Source of the DNA: an uncultured Clostridia bacterium
GTDB lineage: Bacteria > Bacillota > Clostridia > Oscillospirales > Acutalibacteraceae
Reading direction: 5' to 3'
Assembly (NCBI GenBank): GCA_937916395.1
Contig: CALFTN010000034.1
Span: 1-48,303 of the forward strand
Length of the DNA: 48,303 nt
Position numbers and translations under genes: made by a program. Numbering within the stretch: the first letter of the stretch is position 1; every line of letters begins with the position of its first letter. The notes beneath the pieces were generated by a model. That model saw only the letters and a list, made by a program, of their open reading frames with translations. It made no database searches and had not been told where the DNA came from. Positions 1 through 7,510 of the stretch are shown in pieces.

Positions 1-521
1 ACACACCAGGTCCTTTCTATATCAGAATTAACCGTGGCTTTGACCGTGTTCTTTATAAAGGTACAGATTATGGCTTTGAAATTGGTAAAGCTGTAGAAGT
101 TCATGAAGGTACAGACCTCACAATTATCGCTTGTGGTTCTTGTGTTTTCCAGGCAGTGCAGGCTGCAGAATTTTTAAATAATGCAGATGGTCTTAAAGTT
201 CGTGTATTAGATATGCACACAATTAAACCAATTGACCGTGAAGCTATTTTAAAAGCAGTTACAGAAACACGCCGTATTATTACTGTTGAAGACCACACAG
301 TTTTAGGTGGCCTTGGTTCAGCAGTTGCTGAGGTAGTTGTTGAATCCGGTAAAGGCTGTGCATTTAAAAAACTCGGTATTCAGGACGAATTTGCACCTAT
401 CGGTCTTCAGGAAGATATTATGTCTATGCTTGGCATTGACTCAAACGGTATTATTGCTGCTGTTCGTGAAGTTATGAAAGCAGACTTTGAAGAAGATAAC
501 GACTGGGATGACGAATTTTAA
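1..521 (+). CDS. Transketolase C-terminal subunit (partial, 5' end missing)
   Basis: The reading frame is open from base 3 and enters the window already inside the protein, so only about 172 residues are visible. They match the end of the pyrimidine-binding domain and the C-terminal domain of transketolase-like enzymes: PGPFYIRINRG near the left edge, then TIIACGSCVFQAVQAAEFL, VLDMHTIKPID and ITVEDHTVLGGLGSAVAEV. Transketolase moves two-carbon units between sugar phosphates in the cytoplasmic pentose phosphate pathway. In Clostridia it is often split into N- and C-terminal subunit genes, and the length and the acidic tail ending here suit the C-terminal subunit. The N-terminal partner should lie to the left. 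DXS shares this domain, but the sequence reads more like transketolase. Confidence 0.8.
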   Translation, partial: TPGPFYIRINRGFDRVLYKGTDYGFEIGKAVEVHEGTDLTIIACGSCVFQAVQAAEFLNNADGLKVRVLDMHTIKPIDREAILKAVTETRRIITVEDHTVLGGLGSAVAEVVVESGKGCAFKKLGIQDEFAPIGLQEDIMSMLGIDSNGIIAAVREVMKADFEEDNDWDDEF

Positions 522-529
522 TTTGTAAA

Positions 530-690
530 ACAAATTAAAATTCGAGTGAAGAATTAAGAGTGAAAAGTGAAGAATTGTGGGCGGGACACCCGCACCCGAA
601 TTGAAAAATGGGTTAATCTTACGCGAAGCTTTAAATTGCCGACCGCAAGGTCCCACAATTCTCAATTCTCAATTTTTAATTCTTAATTTC
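530..690. repeat. Palindromic intergenic element with GNRA-type inner hairpin
   Basis: The interval before the next gene is an imperfect inverted repeat. The inner arms AGAATTGTGGG (571-581) and CCCACAATTCT (652-662) match exactly, and the flanking AT-rich arms are looser. Two small hairpins sit inside: CGGG-ACA-CCCG near 582-592, and GACC-GCAA-GGTC near 641-652, the latter with a GNRA tetraloop. The next reading frame can be extended back through the element, but its composition is unlike coding sequence. This resembles a MITE or REP-like dispersed element. Genome copy number cannot be judged from this window. Confidence 0.55.
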
Positions 691-714
691 AAAAAATCGA
701 AGGGACTGAGATTT

Positions 715-1530
715 TTGGCAGATAAAGAACAGCTTTATACTAATAAAATATTTCTTTGTGGTGCTTTGCCACTTTTAAAAACGATAGTAGCCGATGTTCC
801 ATCACTTAAAAAGAAGTTTGAAAAGGTTCATTGCGTTTATCAGGTTAGTTGTCTTGATAAAGATGCTCCTGATGGCAAATGGGCAACTCACTTTGTAGTT
901 AATGGCGACGAATGGCTAATTCACGCTAACAAGGTAGCGAGTAGAGTTGACAAGCAAAAATATGTTGAACTTGAATTCAAGAGTGTTGAAGCAATGAACG
1001 CATTTTTCAAAGGTAAAATCGGTCCTGCTACACTCCCTAAAATGAAAGGTGTCAATTTCATTTATGAGTTTGGCGTATTTATGATGGCACTTCTTAAAAT
1101 GGCAGACCTTTTAGGCTTAGAAAAACCACCAGAAAAAGAAGAAGACAAACGACTTTTAGTTAAATGTTACTTCTACCTTCTTTCTGCTGGTATTAGTACT
1201 CTTAATAAAATGGGGCACGAAACAATTCACGATTGGACTATGAAAAGCCCTGACCGTGTTTATGCCTGGAAGGTTGACGGCGAACCTACTGTTTCTGCAT
1301 ACATAAGAATTAAAGCAGGTAAAAGTAAGGCAGGCCGTGGCGAATATAAAAGAGCATTGCCATTCTTCACAATGCGATTCAATAATCTCGACAGTGCATT
1401 AGGTATTTTAATGTCTATTGATGATATGATTGAGTCCGTTCAGAAGGGTAAGCTTATTATGGACGGTGCACCAGAATTCGGTGCACAAATCGGCGAATAT
1501 ATGATTATGGTCGGCGATTACGCTAAATAA
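715..1530 (+). CDS. Uncharacterised 271-residue protein, possible SCP2-like fold
   Basis: I chose the TTG at 715 because AAGGGA lies about nine bases upstream and because the longer in-frame extension runs through the palindromic element. The product has no signal peptide. It has a hydrophobic stretch (GVFMMALLKMADLLGL) near residue 125, which could be a buried amphipathic helix. Features such as WATHFVVNGDEWLIHANK near residue 60 and a C-terminal KGKLIMDGAPEFGAQIGEYM are reminiscent of SCP2 sterol-carrier-like lipid-binding domains, but I cannot confirm the family. It stands alone between the transketolase gene and rpsU, and no operon partner is obvious. Confidence 0.6.
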   Translation: MADKEQLYTNKIFLCGALPLLKTIVADVPSLKKKFEKVHCVYQVSCLDKDAPDGKWATHFVVNGDEWLIHANKVASRVDKQKYVELEFKSVEAMNAFFKGKIGPATLPKMKGVNFIYEFGVFMMALLKMADLLGLEKPPEKEEDKRLLVKCYFYLLSAGISTLNKMGHETIHDWTMKSPDRVYAWKVDGEPTVSAYIRIKAGKSKAGRGEYKRALPFFTMRFNNLDSALGILMSIDDMIESVQKGKLIMDGAPEFGAQIGEYMIMVGDYAK

Positions 1531-1564
1531 ATAAAATTTTTAACAAAATCTTAAAAAAATTTAC

Positions 1565-1593
1565 TTGACACGTTGGTGAATTTCTTGTATAAT
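1565..1593 (+). promoter_or_regulatory. SigA-type promoter of rpsU
   Basis: A perfect consensus promoter: TTGACA at 1565-1570, a 17-base spacer, and TATAAT at 1588-1593. The ribosome binding site GGAGGGAGG follows at about 1636-1643. Both strengths suit a ribosomal protein gene. Confidence 0.9.
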
Positions 1594-1652
1594 GGCATAT
1601 GTATTATGATAATTATACCTTTGTTGGTAACAACGGAGGGAGGGAATGTTAA

Positions 1653-1829
1653 ATGAGTCAGGTAAAAGTTAAAGAAAACGAGTCCTTAGATAGTGCACTT
1701 CGTAGATTCAAGAGACAAACATCAAGAGACGGTGTTATTCAAGAAGTACGTAAAAGAGAGCATTATGAAAAACCCTCTGTAAAGAGAAAGAAAAAATCCG
1801 AGGCTGCTCGTAAACGCAAATATTATTAA
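1653..1829 (+). CDS. rpsU: 30S ribosomal protein S21
   Basis: This 58-residue ORF encodes a very basic protein beginning MSQVKVKENESLDSALRRFK and ending in an R/K-rich tail, a clear match to bS21. S21 is a late-assembling protein of the small subunit that sits near the anti-Shine-Dalgarno end of 16S rRNA. The length is normal for Firmicutes. The gene is monocistronic: it has its own consensus promoter, a strong GGAGGGAGG ribosome binding site and a terminator six bases after the stop codon. In many Firmicutes rpsU sits beside yqeY or the dnaK region, so the isolated position is mildly unusual. Confidence 0.95.
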   Translation: MSQVKVKENESLDSALRRFKRQTSRDGVIQEVRKREHYEKPSVKRKKKSEAARKRKYY

Positions 1830-1834
1830 AATGT

Positions 1835-1876
1835 AAAGAGATGATGCCTTTTCGGTATCATCTCTTTTATTTTTTC
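1835..1876 (+). terminator. Intrinsic terminator of rpsU
   Basis: A stem of about 12 pairs (AGAGATGATGCC with GGTATCATCTCT, one G-U pair) has a TTTTC loop and is followed by a T-rich run (TTTTATTTTTTC). Confidence 0.9.
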
Positions 1877-1907
1877 TATTATATCTTATAAATTGGCGGT
1901 GTTTCTT

Positions 1908-2969
1908 TTGATTAATAAATTCAACTCACTTTTAAAAACAGCTTGTGATGCTGTTATAATTACTTCACCTGAAAACAGAAGATACTTTACTTCGTTTAAT
2001 TCTTCTGACGGATATCTTGTAATAACAAATAAAGAAGCTATATTTTTTACAGACAGCCGTTATATAGAAGCAGCAACTAACCAGATTACTGCTTGTAAAT
2101 GTGCTCTTTTAAAACGTGTTAGCGAAACAATAACACCATATTTAAAAGAGATTGGTGTTAAAAATATCTACTTAGAAACTGAAAGACTTACTGTTGCTGA
2201 GTTCAATAATTTAAAAAAGACTTTTGACTTTTGTTTAGTTGAGGCAAAAGAAGAAGTAGATGAAATAATTAATAAATCCCGTTCAGTTAAAACAGCTTAT
2301 GAAGTTGAGTGCATTAAAAAAGCACAGAAAATTGCAGAAGACGCTTTTTCTCATATTTTAACATTCATTAAAGAGGGTGTTACAGAAAAAGAAATTGCAT
2401 TAGAGCTTGATTTTTATATGTTAAGTCATGGTGCAGAAGCAGTTTCTTTTGAAACTATTGCAGTAAGTGGTAAAAATTCTTCTATGCCACACGGTGTTCC
2501 ATCTGACAAAAAAATCGAAAAGGGCGATTTCATTACTATGGATTTTGGTGCAACCTATAACGGCTACCATAGTGATATGACAAGAACTGTTATTGTTGGT
2601 GAGCCAACCGAAAATCAGAGAGAAGTTTATGAAACTGTTTTAAAAGCTCAAAAGGCTTCTTTAGCTGTTTTAAAGAATGGTGTTACCGGTTTTGACGCTG
2701 ACAAAGCTGGTCGTGATATTATTGACGCAAAAGGCTACAAAGAAAATTTTGGTCACGGAACAGGTCACGGCGTTGGCGTAGAAATTCACGAGTCACCAAA
2801 CCTTTCACCATATTCTAAAGCTACGTTAGAAACCGGCAACATTGTTACCGTTGAACCAGGTATTTACATTCCTGATGAATTCGGTGTAAGAATTGAAGAT
2901 ATGGCACTCATTACAGAAGACGGCTATGTTAACCTCACAAGCTGTGAAAAAGAGTTGATTATTTTATAA
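1908..2969 (+). CDS. Xaa-Pro aminopeptidase (M24 family)
   Basis: Cytoplasmic metallopeptidase that removes N-terminal residues preceding proline from peptides. The N-terminal half (about 1-125) is the creatinase-like non-catalytic domain; the C-terminal half is the pita-bread catalytic domain. The five dimetal ligands can be placed: Asp in MDFGATY, Asp in HSDMTRT, His in GHGTGHGVG, Glu in VEPGIY and Glu in RIEDM. The 353 residues are typical for the short bacterial form. The start is the TTG at 1908, seven bases after GGCGGTG; an upstream TTG at 1893 would sit on that ribosome binding site. It overlaps the next gene by one base, so the two are translationally coupled. Confidence 0.9.
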   Translation: MINKFNSLLKTACDAVIITSPENRRYFTSFNSSDGYLVITNKEAIFFTDSRYIEAATNQITACKCALLKRVSETITPYLKEIGVKNIYLETERLTVAEFNNLKKTFDFCLVEAKEEVDEIINKSRSVKTAYEVECIKKAQKIAEDAFSHILTFIKEGVTEKEIALELDFYMLSHGAEAVSFETIAVSGKNSSMPHGVPSDKKIEKGDFITMDFGATYNGYHSDMTRTVIVGEPTENQREVYETVLKAQKASLAVLKNGVTGFDADKAGRDIIDAKGYKENFGHGTGHGVGVEIHESPNLSPYSKATLETGNIVTVEPGIYIPDEFGVRIEDMALITEDGYVNLTSCEKELIIL

Positions 2970-3538
2970 TGTACGAAAACTTTGAAGAACTTAAAAAAGA
3001 CTGCTTTTCTTGTCAGAAATGCTCTTTAGGGAGCACAAGAACAAACCTTGTTTTTGGTGTGGGTAACGAAAGCGCTGACATATTATTTGTTGGCGAGGGT
3101 CCTGGTGAAAACGAGGATTTACAGGGTGAGCCATTTGTGGGTAAAGCGGGTAAGCTTTTAGATAAATATTTAGAAGTTATAGGTTTAAGCAGACAGAAAA
3201 ATATTTATATAGCAAACATTGTTAAATGCAGACCACCACAAAACCGAGACCCACAAGAAGATGAACAGGAAGCGTGTATAAATTGGTTAAGAGAGCAGAC
3301 AAAACTCATAAAGCCAAAAATTATAGTCTGCCTTGGCAGAATTGCCGCAACAAGACTTATTTCACCAGATTTTAAGGTGACAAGAGAGCACGGGCAATTT
3401 ATTAAAAAGGGTAATATTTATTTTATGGGTACTTTTCACCCAGCCGCACTTTTAAGAAACGAAGCTCAAAAAGCAGACGCTCTTTCTGACTTTCAGAAAT
3501 TACGAGAAAAGATAAAAGAATTAGAAATTGAACTTTAA
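2969..3538 (+). CDS. Family 4 uracil-DNA glycosylase (4Fe-4S type)
   Basis: Removes uracil from DNA, arising from cytosine deamination or dUTP incorporation, as the first step of base excision repair. The active-site motif GEGPGENEDLQGEPFVGKAG occupies residues 42-61, and the second motif HPAALLRN lies near the C-terminus. The iron-sulfur ligands fit Cys15, Cys18, Cys87 and Cys103, the C-x2-C ... C-x15-C pattern of family 4 enzymes; Cys12 is an additional cysteine. The length of 189 residues is typical. The ATG shares its A with the stop codon of the peptidase gene and has only a weak ribosome binding site, so translation probably depends on coupling. Confidence 0.92.
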   Translation: MYENFEELKKDCFSCQKCSLGSTRTNLVFGVGNESADILFVGEGPGENEDLQGEPFVGKAGKLLDKYLEVIGLSRQKNIYIANIVKCRPPQNRDPQEDEQEACINWLREQTKLIKPKIIVCLGRIAATRLISPDFKVTREHGQFIKKGNIYFMGTFHPAALLRNEAQKADALSDFQKLREKIKELEIEL

Positions 3539-3592
3539 TTTTATTTCATAATATGGTAAAATTATATTATTAATTGACAAAGGGGAATGGTT

Positions 3593-5173
3593 ATGTCAGC
3601 AAAAGAATTAATTTTAAATGGTCAAGCCGTTTTAGGTATTGAATTTGGCTCAACAAGAATTAAGGCTGTGCTTATTGACGAAACAAATGCTCCATTAGCT
3701 TCTGGTGCTTACGATTGGGAAAACAGCTTCGTTGATAACATCTGGACTTATTCACTCGACGAAATTTACGCTGGTTTAAAGGGCGCTTATGCATCACTTA
3801 AAAAGAACGTTAAAGATGAATATGGCGTAACACTCAAAAGCTTAAAGGCTATTGGCATCAGTGGTATGATGCACGGTTATATGCCTTTTGATAAAGATGA
3901 AAACTTACTCGTTCCTTTCAGAACATGGAGAAACACTATTACAGGTGAGGCGGCAACTAAGCTTTCTGATTTATTTGAATTTAATATTCCACAGCGTTGG
4001 AGCATTGCTCACCTTTACAGAGCAATTTTAATAGGTGAAGAGCACGTTAAGGATATTACATATTTCACAACACTTGCTGGTTTCATTCATTGGAAATTGA
4101 CTGGTGAAAAAGTTTTAGGTGTTGGCGAAGCTTCTGGTATGTTCCCTATTGATGATAACACAAGAAAATTCAATGAAGCTTACATTGAAAAATTCAACGC
4201 TTTAGATGAAGTTAAAGCATTTCCTTGGAAATTACAAGATATTCTTCCAACAGTTCTTTCTGCCGGTGAAAGTGCTGGTACATTAACAAAAGCAGGCGCA
4301 CTTTTACTTGACGAAGAAGGCGACCTTGAAGCAGGAATAAAAATGTGCCCACCAGAAGGCGATGCTGGCACAGGTATGGTAGCAACAAACTCTGTTGGTG
4401 TAAGAACTGGTAACGTTTCTGCTGGTACTTCTGTTTTTGCTATGATTGTTTTAGAAAAAATGCTTTCTAAACGCTATGAAGAAATTGACCTTGTAACTAC
4501 CCCTGCTGGTGATGCAGTTGCAATGGTACACTGCAACAACTGTACTTCAGATATTAACGCTTGGGCAAATCTCTTTAAAGATTTTGCAGACACAATGGGC
4601 GTTTCACTTAATATGGGTGATATTTTTACAGCACTCTTTAAAAAGAGCTTAGAGGCAGATGATGATTTAGGTAATATTCTTTCATACAACTACTTCTCAG
4701 GTGAACATATTACTGGTTTCGAAAGTGGCAGACCGCTTCTCTTTAGAGAACCAGACAGTAACTTTAACCTTGCAAACTTTATGAGAGTTCAGCTCTTTAC
4801 TTGCTTTGGTGCTTTAAGAACTGGTCTTGACATCTTGAAGAAAGAAAACGTTGCTATTGATAAAATTTTAGGTCACGGTGGTTTCTTTAAAACACCTCTT
4901 GTTGGTCAAAACGTGCTTTCTGCAGTTATGGATACACCAGTTTCTGTTATGGAAACTGCAGGTGAAGGCGGTGCCTGGGGTATTGCCGTACTCGCTTCAT
5001 ATATGATTAACAAAGGTAAAAAATCTCTTGCAGAGTTCCTTGAGGACGATGTTTTCGCTTCACAAAAAATGATTACATCTACTGCAGATGATAAACTTAA
5101 AGAAAGCTTCAATAACTTTATGGTTCGCTATACTAAGGGACTTAAGGTTGAACGTGCGGCAGTAGAAATGTAA
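3593..5173 (+). CDS. FGGY-family carbohydrate kinase
   Basis: ATP-dependent sugar kinase of the actin/hexokinase superfamily; the sugar substrate cannot be read from sequence. The first phosphate motif LGIEFGSTRIKAVLID lies near residues 13-28, the second glycine-rich region (TGNVSAGTSVFAM) near 270, and the adenosine region (GHGGFFKTPLVGQ, then GEGGAWGIAVLASY) near 430-470. With 526 residues it is near the upper end for the family and closer in size to ribulokinase-type members. I prefer the ATG at 3593 over the in-frame ATG at 3587, because AGGGG at 3581-3585 is then seven bases away. No sugar transporter is adjacent, but a DeoR regulator lies about 1 kb downstream. Confidence 0.88.
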   Translation: MSAKELILNGQAVLGIEFGSTRIKAVLIDETNAPLASGAYDWENSFVDNIWTYSLDEIYAGLKGAYASLKKNVKDEYGVTLKSLKAIGISGMMHGYMPFDKDENLLVPFRTWRNTITGEAATKLSDLFEFNIPQRWSIAHLYRAILIGEEHVKDITYFTTLAGFIHWKLTGEKVLGVGEASGMFPIDDNTRKFNEAYIEKFNALDEVKAFPWKLQDILPTVLSAGESAGTLTKAGALLLDEEGDLEAGIKMCPPEGDAGTGMVATNSVGVRTGNVSAGTSVFAMIVLEKMLSKRYEEIDLVTTPAGDAVAMVHCNNCTSDINAWANLFKDFADTMGVSLNMGDIFTALFKKSLEADDDLGNILSYNYFSGEHITGFESGRPLLFREPDSNFNLANFMRVQLFTCFGALRTGLDILKKENVAIDKILGHGGFFKTPLVGQNVLSAVMDTPVSVMETAGEGGAWGIAVLASYMINKGKKSLAEFLEDDVFASQKMITSTADDKLKESFNNFMVRYTKGLKVERAAVEM

Positions 5174-5370
5174 TGCAAAGCATTACATTTCAGCGATATA
5201 AATCCTGACGGATTTGCGATATGTTTAAAAACACGATATACTTCGTGCGATATGTTTGCTAACGCAAACGAGAATAAAGGATTTATATCATATCGCATAC
5301 AGACGAAGTGCAGTATATATCGCAACTGCATTTATGCAGTTATATCGTGCGAGTGTAACGAGCATATCGC
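5166..5370. repeat. Array of small hairpins built on GCGATAT/ATATCGC
   Basis: Non-coding interval packed with short perfect inverted repeats, many bounded by GCGATAT or its complement. They include AAATGTAATGC/GCATTACATTT (overlapping the kinase stop codon), AAATCC-TGAC-GGATTT, CACGA/TCGTG, GTTTGC/GCAAAC and AACTGCA-TTTA-TGCAGTT. GCGATATG (from 5248) and CATATCGC (to 5296) also pair across about 48 bases. There is no T-run, so it is not simply a terminator. It resembles the dispersed palindromic elements common in Oscillospirales intergenic DNA. Confidence 0.6.
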
Positions 5371-5393
5371 AAAAAGTTAAACAAATAAAAATT

Positions 5394-5427
5394 AAACCCT
5401 TGGCAGAAAAAATTCTGGCAAGGGTTT
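5394..5427 (-). terminator. Terminator of the XRE/membrane protein operon
   Basis: A 13-pair stem with one mismatch: AAACCCTTGGCAG pairs with CTGGCAAGGGTTT around an AT-rich loop. On the minus strand it is followed by TTTAATTTTTAT. It lies just past the stop codon of the XRE gene. Confidence 0.75.
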
Positions 5428-5434
5428 ATTGATA

Positions 5435-5629
5435 TTAATTTTCAATAGTAAACAAATCTTCAACCGTTGTTTTTAGGTATCGTGCCATTTTCATTGCTAA
5501 TTCAAGGGTGGGATTATATTTATTATTTTCAATAGCAATAATTGTTTGTCGGGAAACTCCCAATGCTTCTGCAAGGTCTTCTTGACGATAGCCTTGTGCT
5601 TTACGCAATTCTTTAATTCTATTTGTCAT
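5435..5629 (-). CDS. Small XRE-family transcriptional regulator
   Basis: A 64-residue protein that is almost entirely a helix-turn-helix domain: RQEDLAEALGVSRQTIIAIEN at residues 15-35 is a textbook Cro/cI recognition unit. The C-terminal part (LELAMKMARYLKTTVEDLFTIE) is typical of the short YozG/YgzD-like regulators of Firmicutes. It is second in a two-gene minus-strand operon, four bases after a small membrane protein gene. A perfect 9-bp inverted repeat just downstream of the operon promoter is a good candidate for its own operator, so autoregulation is likely (inference). Confidence 0.92.
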   Translation of the reverse strand: MTNRIKELRKAQGYRQEDLAEALGVSRQTIIAIENNKYNPTLELAMKMARYLKTTVEDLFTIEN

Positions 5630-5633
5630 TTAT

Positions 5634-5987
5634 TCACCTCGAAAAGATAATAGCCGTTCCGATAGATGCTATTATAGCGAAAGCTATTAAAATTGGCAAT
5701 ACTATTTTCATTACTTTAGAAAAAGTTGTAGGTTCTTCATCTTTTACAGCTTTATGAGTTAAAATTAGCTGTGAAATTGTCTGTATTAATGAAGCGGTAG
5801 CAAGAAGAAAGCAAGGATAAGGGTTTAAATCACTATGATAAACATATACTTTATAACTTTCGTACATTGTCCAGCATAAAAGAGCAACTAACAAAAATAT
5901 AAATGCGTTTCGTTGTGCCTTAAAGGCAATTTGTTGTTCCATTTCATCCATTCTGTGAAAACCTAATTTTTTAAAGAACTTTTTCAT
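5634..5987 (-). CDS. Small three-helix membrane protein paired with XRE regulator
   Basis: 117 residues with three predicted membrane segments: about 29-46 (FIFLLVALLCWTMYESYK), 60-78 and 92-115. The N-terminal cytoplasmic piece contains the acidic MDEMEQQIAFKAQRNAF. No enzyme motif is visible. Such proteins are frequently encoded directly before a small XRE regulator in Clostridia and Bacilli, and the function is unknown. The four-base gap to the regulator indicates cotranscription, and a consensus promoter lies upstream. A role in membrane-stress or peptide sensing would be speculation. Confidence 0.8.
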   Translation of the reverse strand: MKKFFKKLGFHRMDEMEQQIAFKAQRNAFIFLLVALLCWTMYESYKVYVYHSDLNPYPCFLLATASLIQTISQLILTHKAVKDEEPTTFSKVMKIVLPILIAFAIIASIGTAIIFSR

Positions 5988-5999
5988 AACATCGCCTCC

Positions 6000-6023
6000 A
6001 AATGTAAAGATGTTTTTACATTT
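6000..6023 (-). promoter_or_regulatory. Candidate operator: 9-bp perfect inverted repeat
   Basis: AAATGTAAA (6000-6008) and TTTACATTT (6015-6023) form a perfect inverted repeat with a 6-base spacer. It begins a few bases beyond the -10 box of the minus-strand promoter, covering the expected transcription start. A further TTTACATTTT lies upstream at 6061-6070. The placement suits repression by the XRE protein encoded in the operon. Confidence 0.65.
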
Positions 6024-6025
6024 AT

Positions 6026-6054
6026 ATTATAAGAGGGAACACATAAAATGTCAA
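6026..6054 (-). promoter_or_regulatory. Promoter of the membrane protein/XRE operon
   Basis: On the minus strand, TTGACA (6054-6049), a 17-base spacer and TATAAT (6031-6026): a perfect SigA consensus, divergent from the DeoR gene. Confidence 0.85.
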
Positions 6055-6122
6055 GAACTTTTTACATTTTGGATGCCTTATTCACGGTTTTTAACGAATT
6101 TAACGCTTTTTCTCGAAAATGG

Positions 6123-6151
6123 TTGACATTCGTTAACGAATGTGTTATTAT
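6123..6151 (+). promoter_or_regulatory. DeoR gene promoter with embedded palindromic operator
   Basis: TTGACA (6123-6128), a 17-base spacer and TATTAT (6146-6151). The spacer is occupied by the perfect 16-bp palindrome CATTCGTTAACGAATG (6127-6142). Related GTTAAC-centred palindromes TGTTAACA lie at 6151-6158 and 6193-6200, and a TTAACG direct repeat lies at 6091-6105. The palindrome centres are spaced 20 and 42 bp apart, close to whole helical turns. Confidence 0.8.
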
Positions 6152-6212
6152 GTTAACAACAAGGAATGAAAGTGCACACATTTCTTGTAATATGTTAACA
6201 AAGGTGAATGAT

Positions 6213-6989
6213 ATGTTTATTGAAGAAAGACATCAGGCAATATTAGATTTATTAAATGAAAAAGGCAGTATTACTACTACAGAAATTCAAGAAAAATTTG
6301 CTGTAAGCTATGATTCTGCAAAAAGAGATTTAAGAATTCTTGAAGAAAAAGGACTTCTTAAAAGAACACATGGCGGAGCTATTAAGTTAAGACAAATAGC
6401 TTTTAGCAAACCGCCAAAAGTAACATGTAAAGACATTAAAGAAGTAAAAGAAAATTATTTAGAAATTGCAAAAAAAGCTGTTTCTATGATTGAAAATAAC
6501 GATGTTATTTTTATTACAAGTGCAACAGTTGGTTACCTTATGACACAAAATCTACCAGCGGATATTAAAATTAGAGTAGTTACAAACTCTATTATAATTG
6601 CTGAAGAATTAAGAAAAAATGATAATATCTCTGTTATTATGCTTGGTGGCGAAATGGACGATAAAGGTAATTGCTATGATGCAATTGCGGTTGAAACAAT
6701 AAGACGATTAAGATTTGACAAGTGCTTTATTACATCAGCTTGTATTTCTGTAAAATTTGGTTTATCAATTCAAAGAAGTCAGGCAATTAGCTTCTGGAAT
6801 GCTCTTATTGATAGTTCAAAACAAACAATTGGTTTATATCCAACTGCAAAAATAGGTTTTGACTCTATCGTCAGCATTTGTCCAGCAAACAGACTTAATA
6901 CATTAATTACAGACTGGGATGCATCTGAAGACGATTTAGCTCAATTTGAAGAACTTGGAATTGATGTTATTGTAGTTGATAAAGAATAA
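6213..6989 (+). CDS. DeoR-family transcriptional regulator
   Basis: Sugar-responsive repressor type. Residues 1-55 form the winged helix (ITTTEIQEKFAVSYDSAKRD and the wing RTHGGAI). The rest is the DeoR sensor domain, related to ribose-5-phosphate isomerase, with VVTNSIIIAEELR and VIMLGGEMD, which normally binds a phosphorylated sugar. The start is the ATG at 6213, after AAGGTG. The longer in-frame extension to 6048 would read through the promoter, and DeoR proteins normally start at MFIEERHQ. Length 258 is typical. The palindrome in its own promoter predicts autoregulation. The regulated sugar is unknown; the FGGY kinase about 1 kb upstream is a candidate target. Confidence 0.9.
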   Translation: MFIEERHQAILDLLNEKGSITTTEIQEKFAVSYDSAKRDLRILEEKGLLKRTHGGAIKLRQIAFSKPPKVTCKDIKEVKENYLEIAKKAVSMIENNDVIFITSATVGYLMTQNLPADIKIRVVTNSIIIAEELRKNDNISVIMLGGEMDDKGNCYDAIAVETIRRLRFDKCFITSACISVKFGLSIQRSQAISFWNALIDSSKQTIGLYPTAKIGFDSIVSICPANRLNTLITDWDASEDDLAQFEELGIDVIVVDKE

Positions 6990-7003
6990 AATTAGTAATA
7001 AAT

Positions 7004-7060
7004 TTATCCTATCATTTTTAGTTGCTACTAACTTTAAATGATAGGATAATTTGTTTTTTA
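7004..7060 (+). terminator. Terminator of the DeoR gene
   Basis: A perfect 14-bp stem, TTATCCTATCATTT (7004-7017) with AAATGATAGGATAA (7036-7049), followed by TTTGTTTTTT. Confidence 0.88.
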
Positions 7061-7065
7061 TGAAA

Positions 7066-7410
7066 CGCCTCTCTTCGAAGAGAGGGGGACTATTCATTAC
7101 ATATGTTAAATGTTATTGAATGGTTTTCAGGCGAAATATAAATTTTGTTTTATTAAAAATTAAAACGGAATGGTGGAGAGTTCTTTGCCATATATTGACC
7201 TATCTTTTTGTAGTTAGACGGTTTATTGATAAGTTGTATTTTTTAGTTTATTTTTCCATCGACTGACTGCTAATACAAAAACTAACTCGTGTCAAAGAAC
7301 TCTCCACCACCCAAAGAACATTATAAAAATATTAAATCTAATACTCGCTTAAAAGTGCATTAAAACAATAAATTAACGAAAAGGCGGTCCCCCTCTCTTC
7401 GAAGAGAGGC
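7066..7410. repeat. Nested inverted-repeat element (MITE-like)
   Basis: The 520-base gene-free gap holds a 345-bp structure. The outer 24-bp arms (7066-7089 and 7387-7410) are exact inverted copies, and each contains the self-complementary 18-mer CCTCTCTTCGAAGAGAGG. Inside lies a second exact inverted repeat, TGGTGGAGAGTTCTTTG (7171-7187) and its complement (7293-7309). No ORF or transposase is present. Past the element, 7411-7510 holds only AT-rich sequence and a short CAACTGACAACTGAC repetition. A non-autonomous mobile element or a large folded RNA are both possible. Confidence 0.65.
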
Positions 7411-7510
7411 AGACCGTCACATTTAATTTTTGTGCTCATTTACAGTTTATGAAAAATTCTAAAATGGTAGAATAATTTTGTTCTTAGAACACTGGCAACT
7501 GACAACTGAC

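Noticed and set aside
6048..6212. Longer N-terminus of the DeoR protein
   Set aside because: The extension is read from the promoter and operator sequence, and the AAGGTG site precedes the ATG at 6213.
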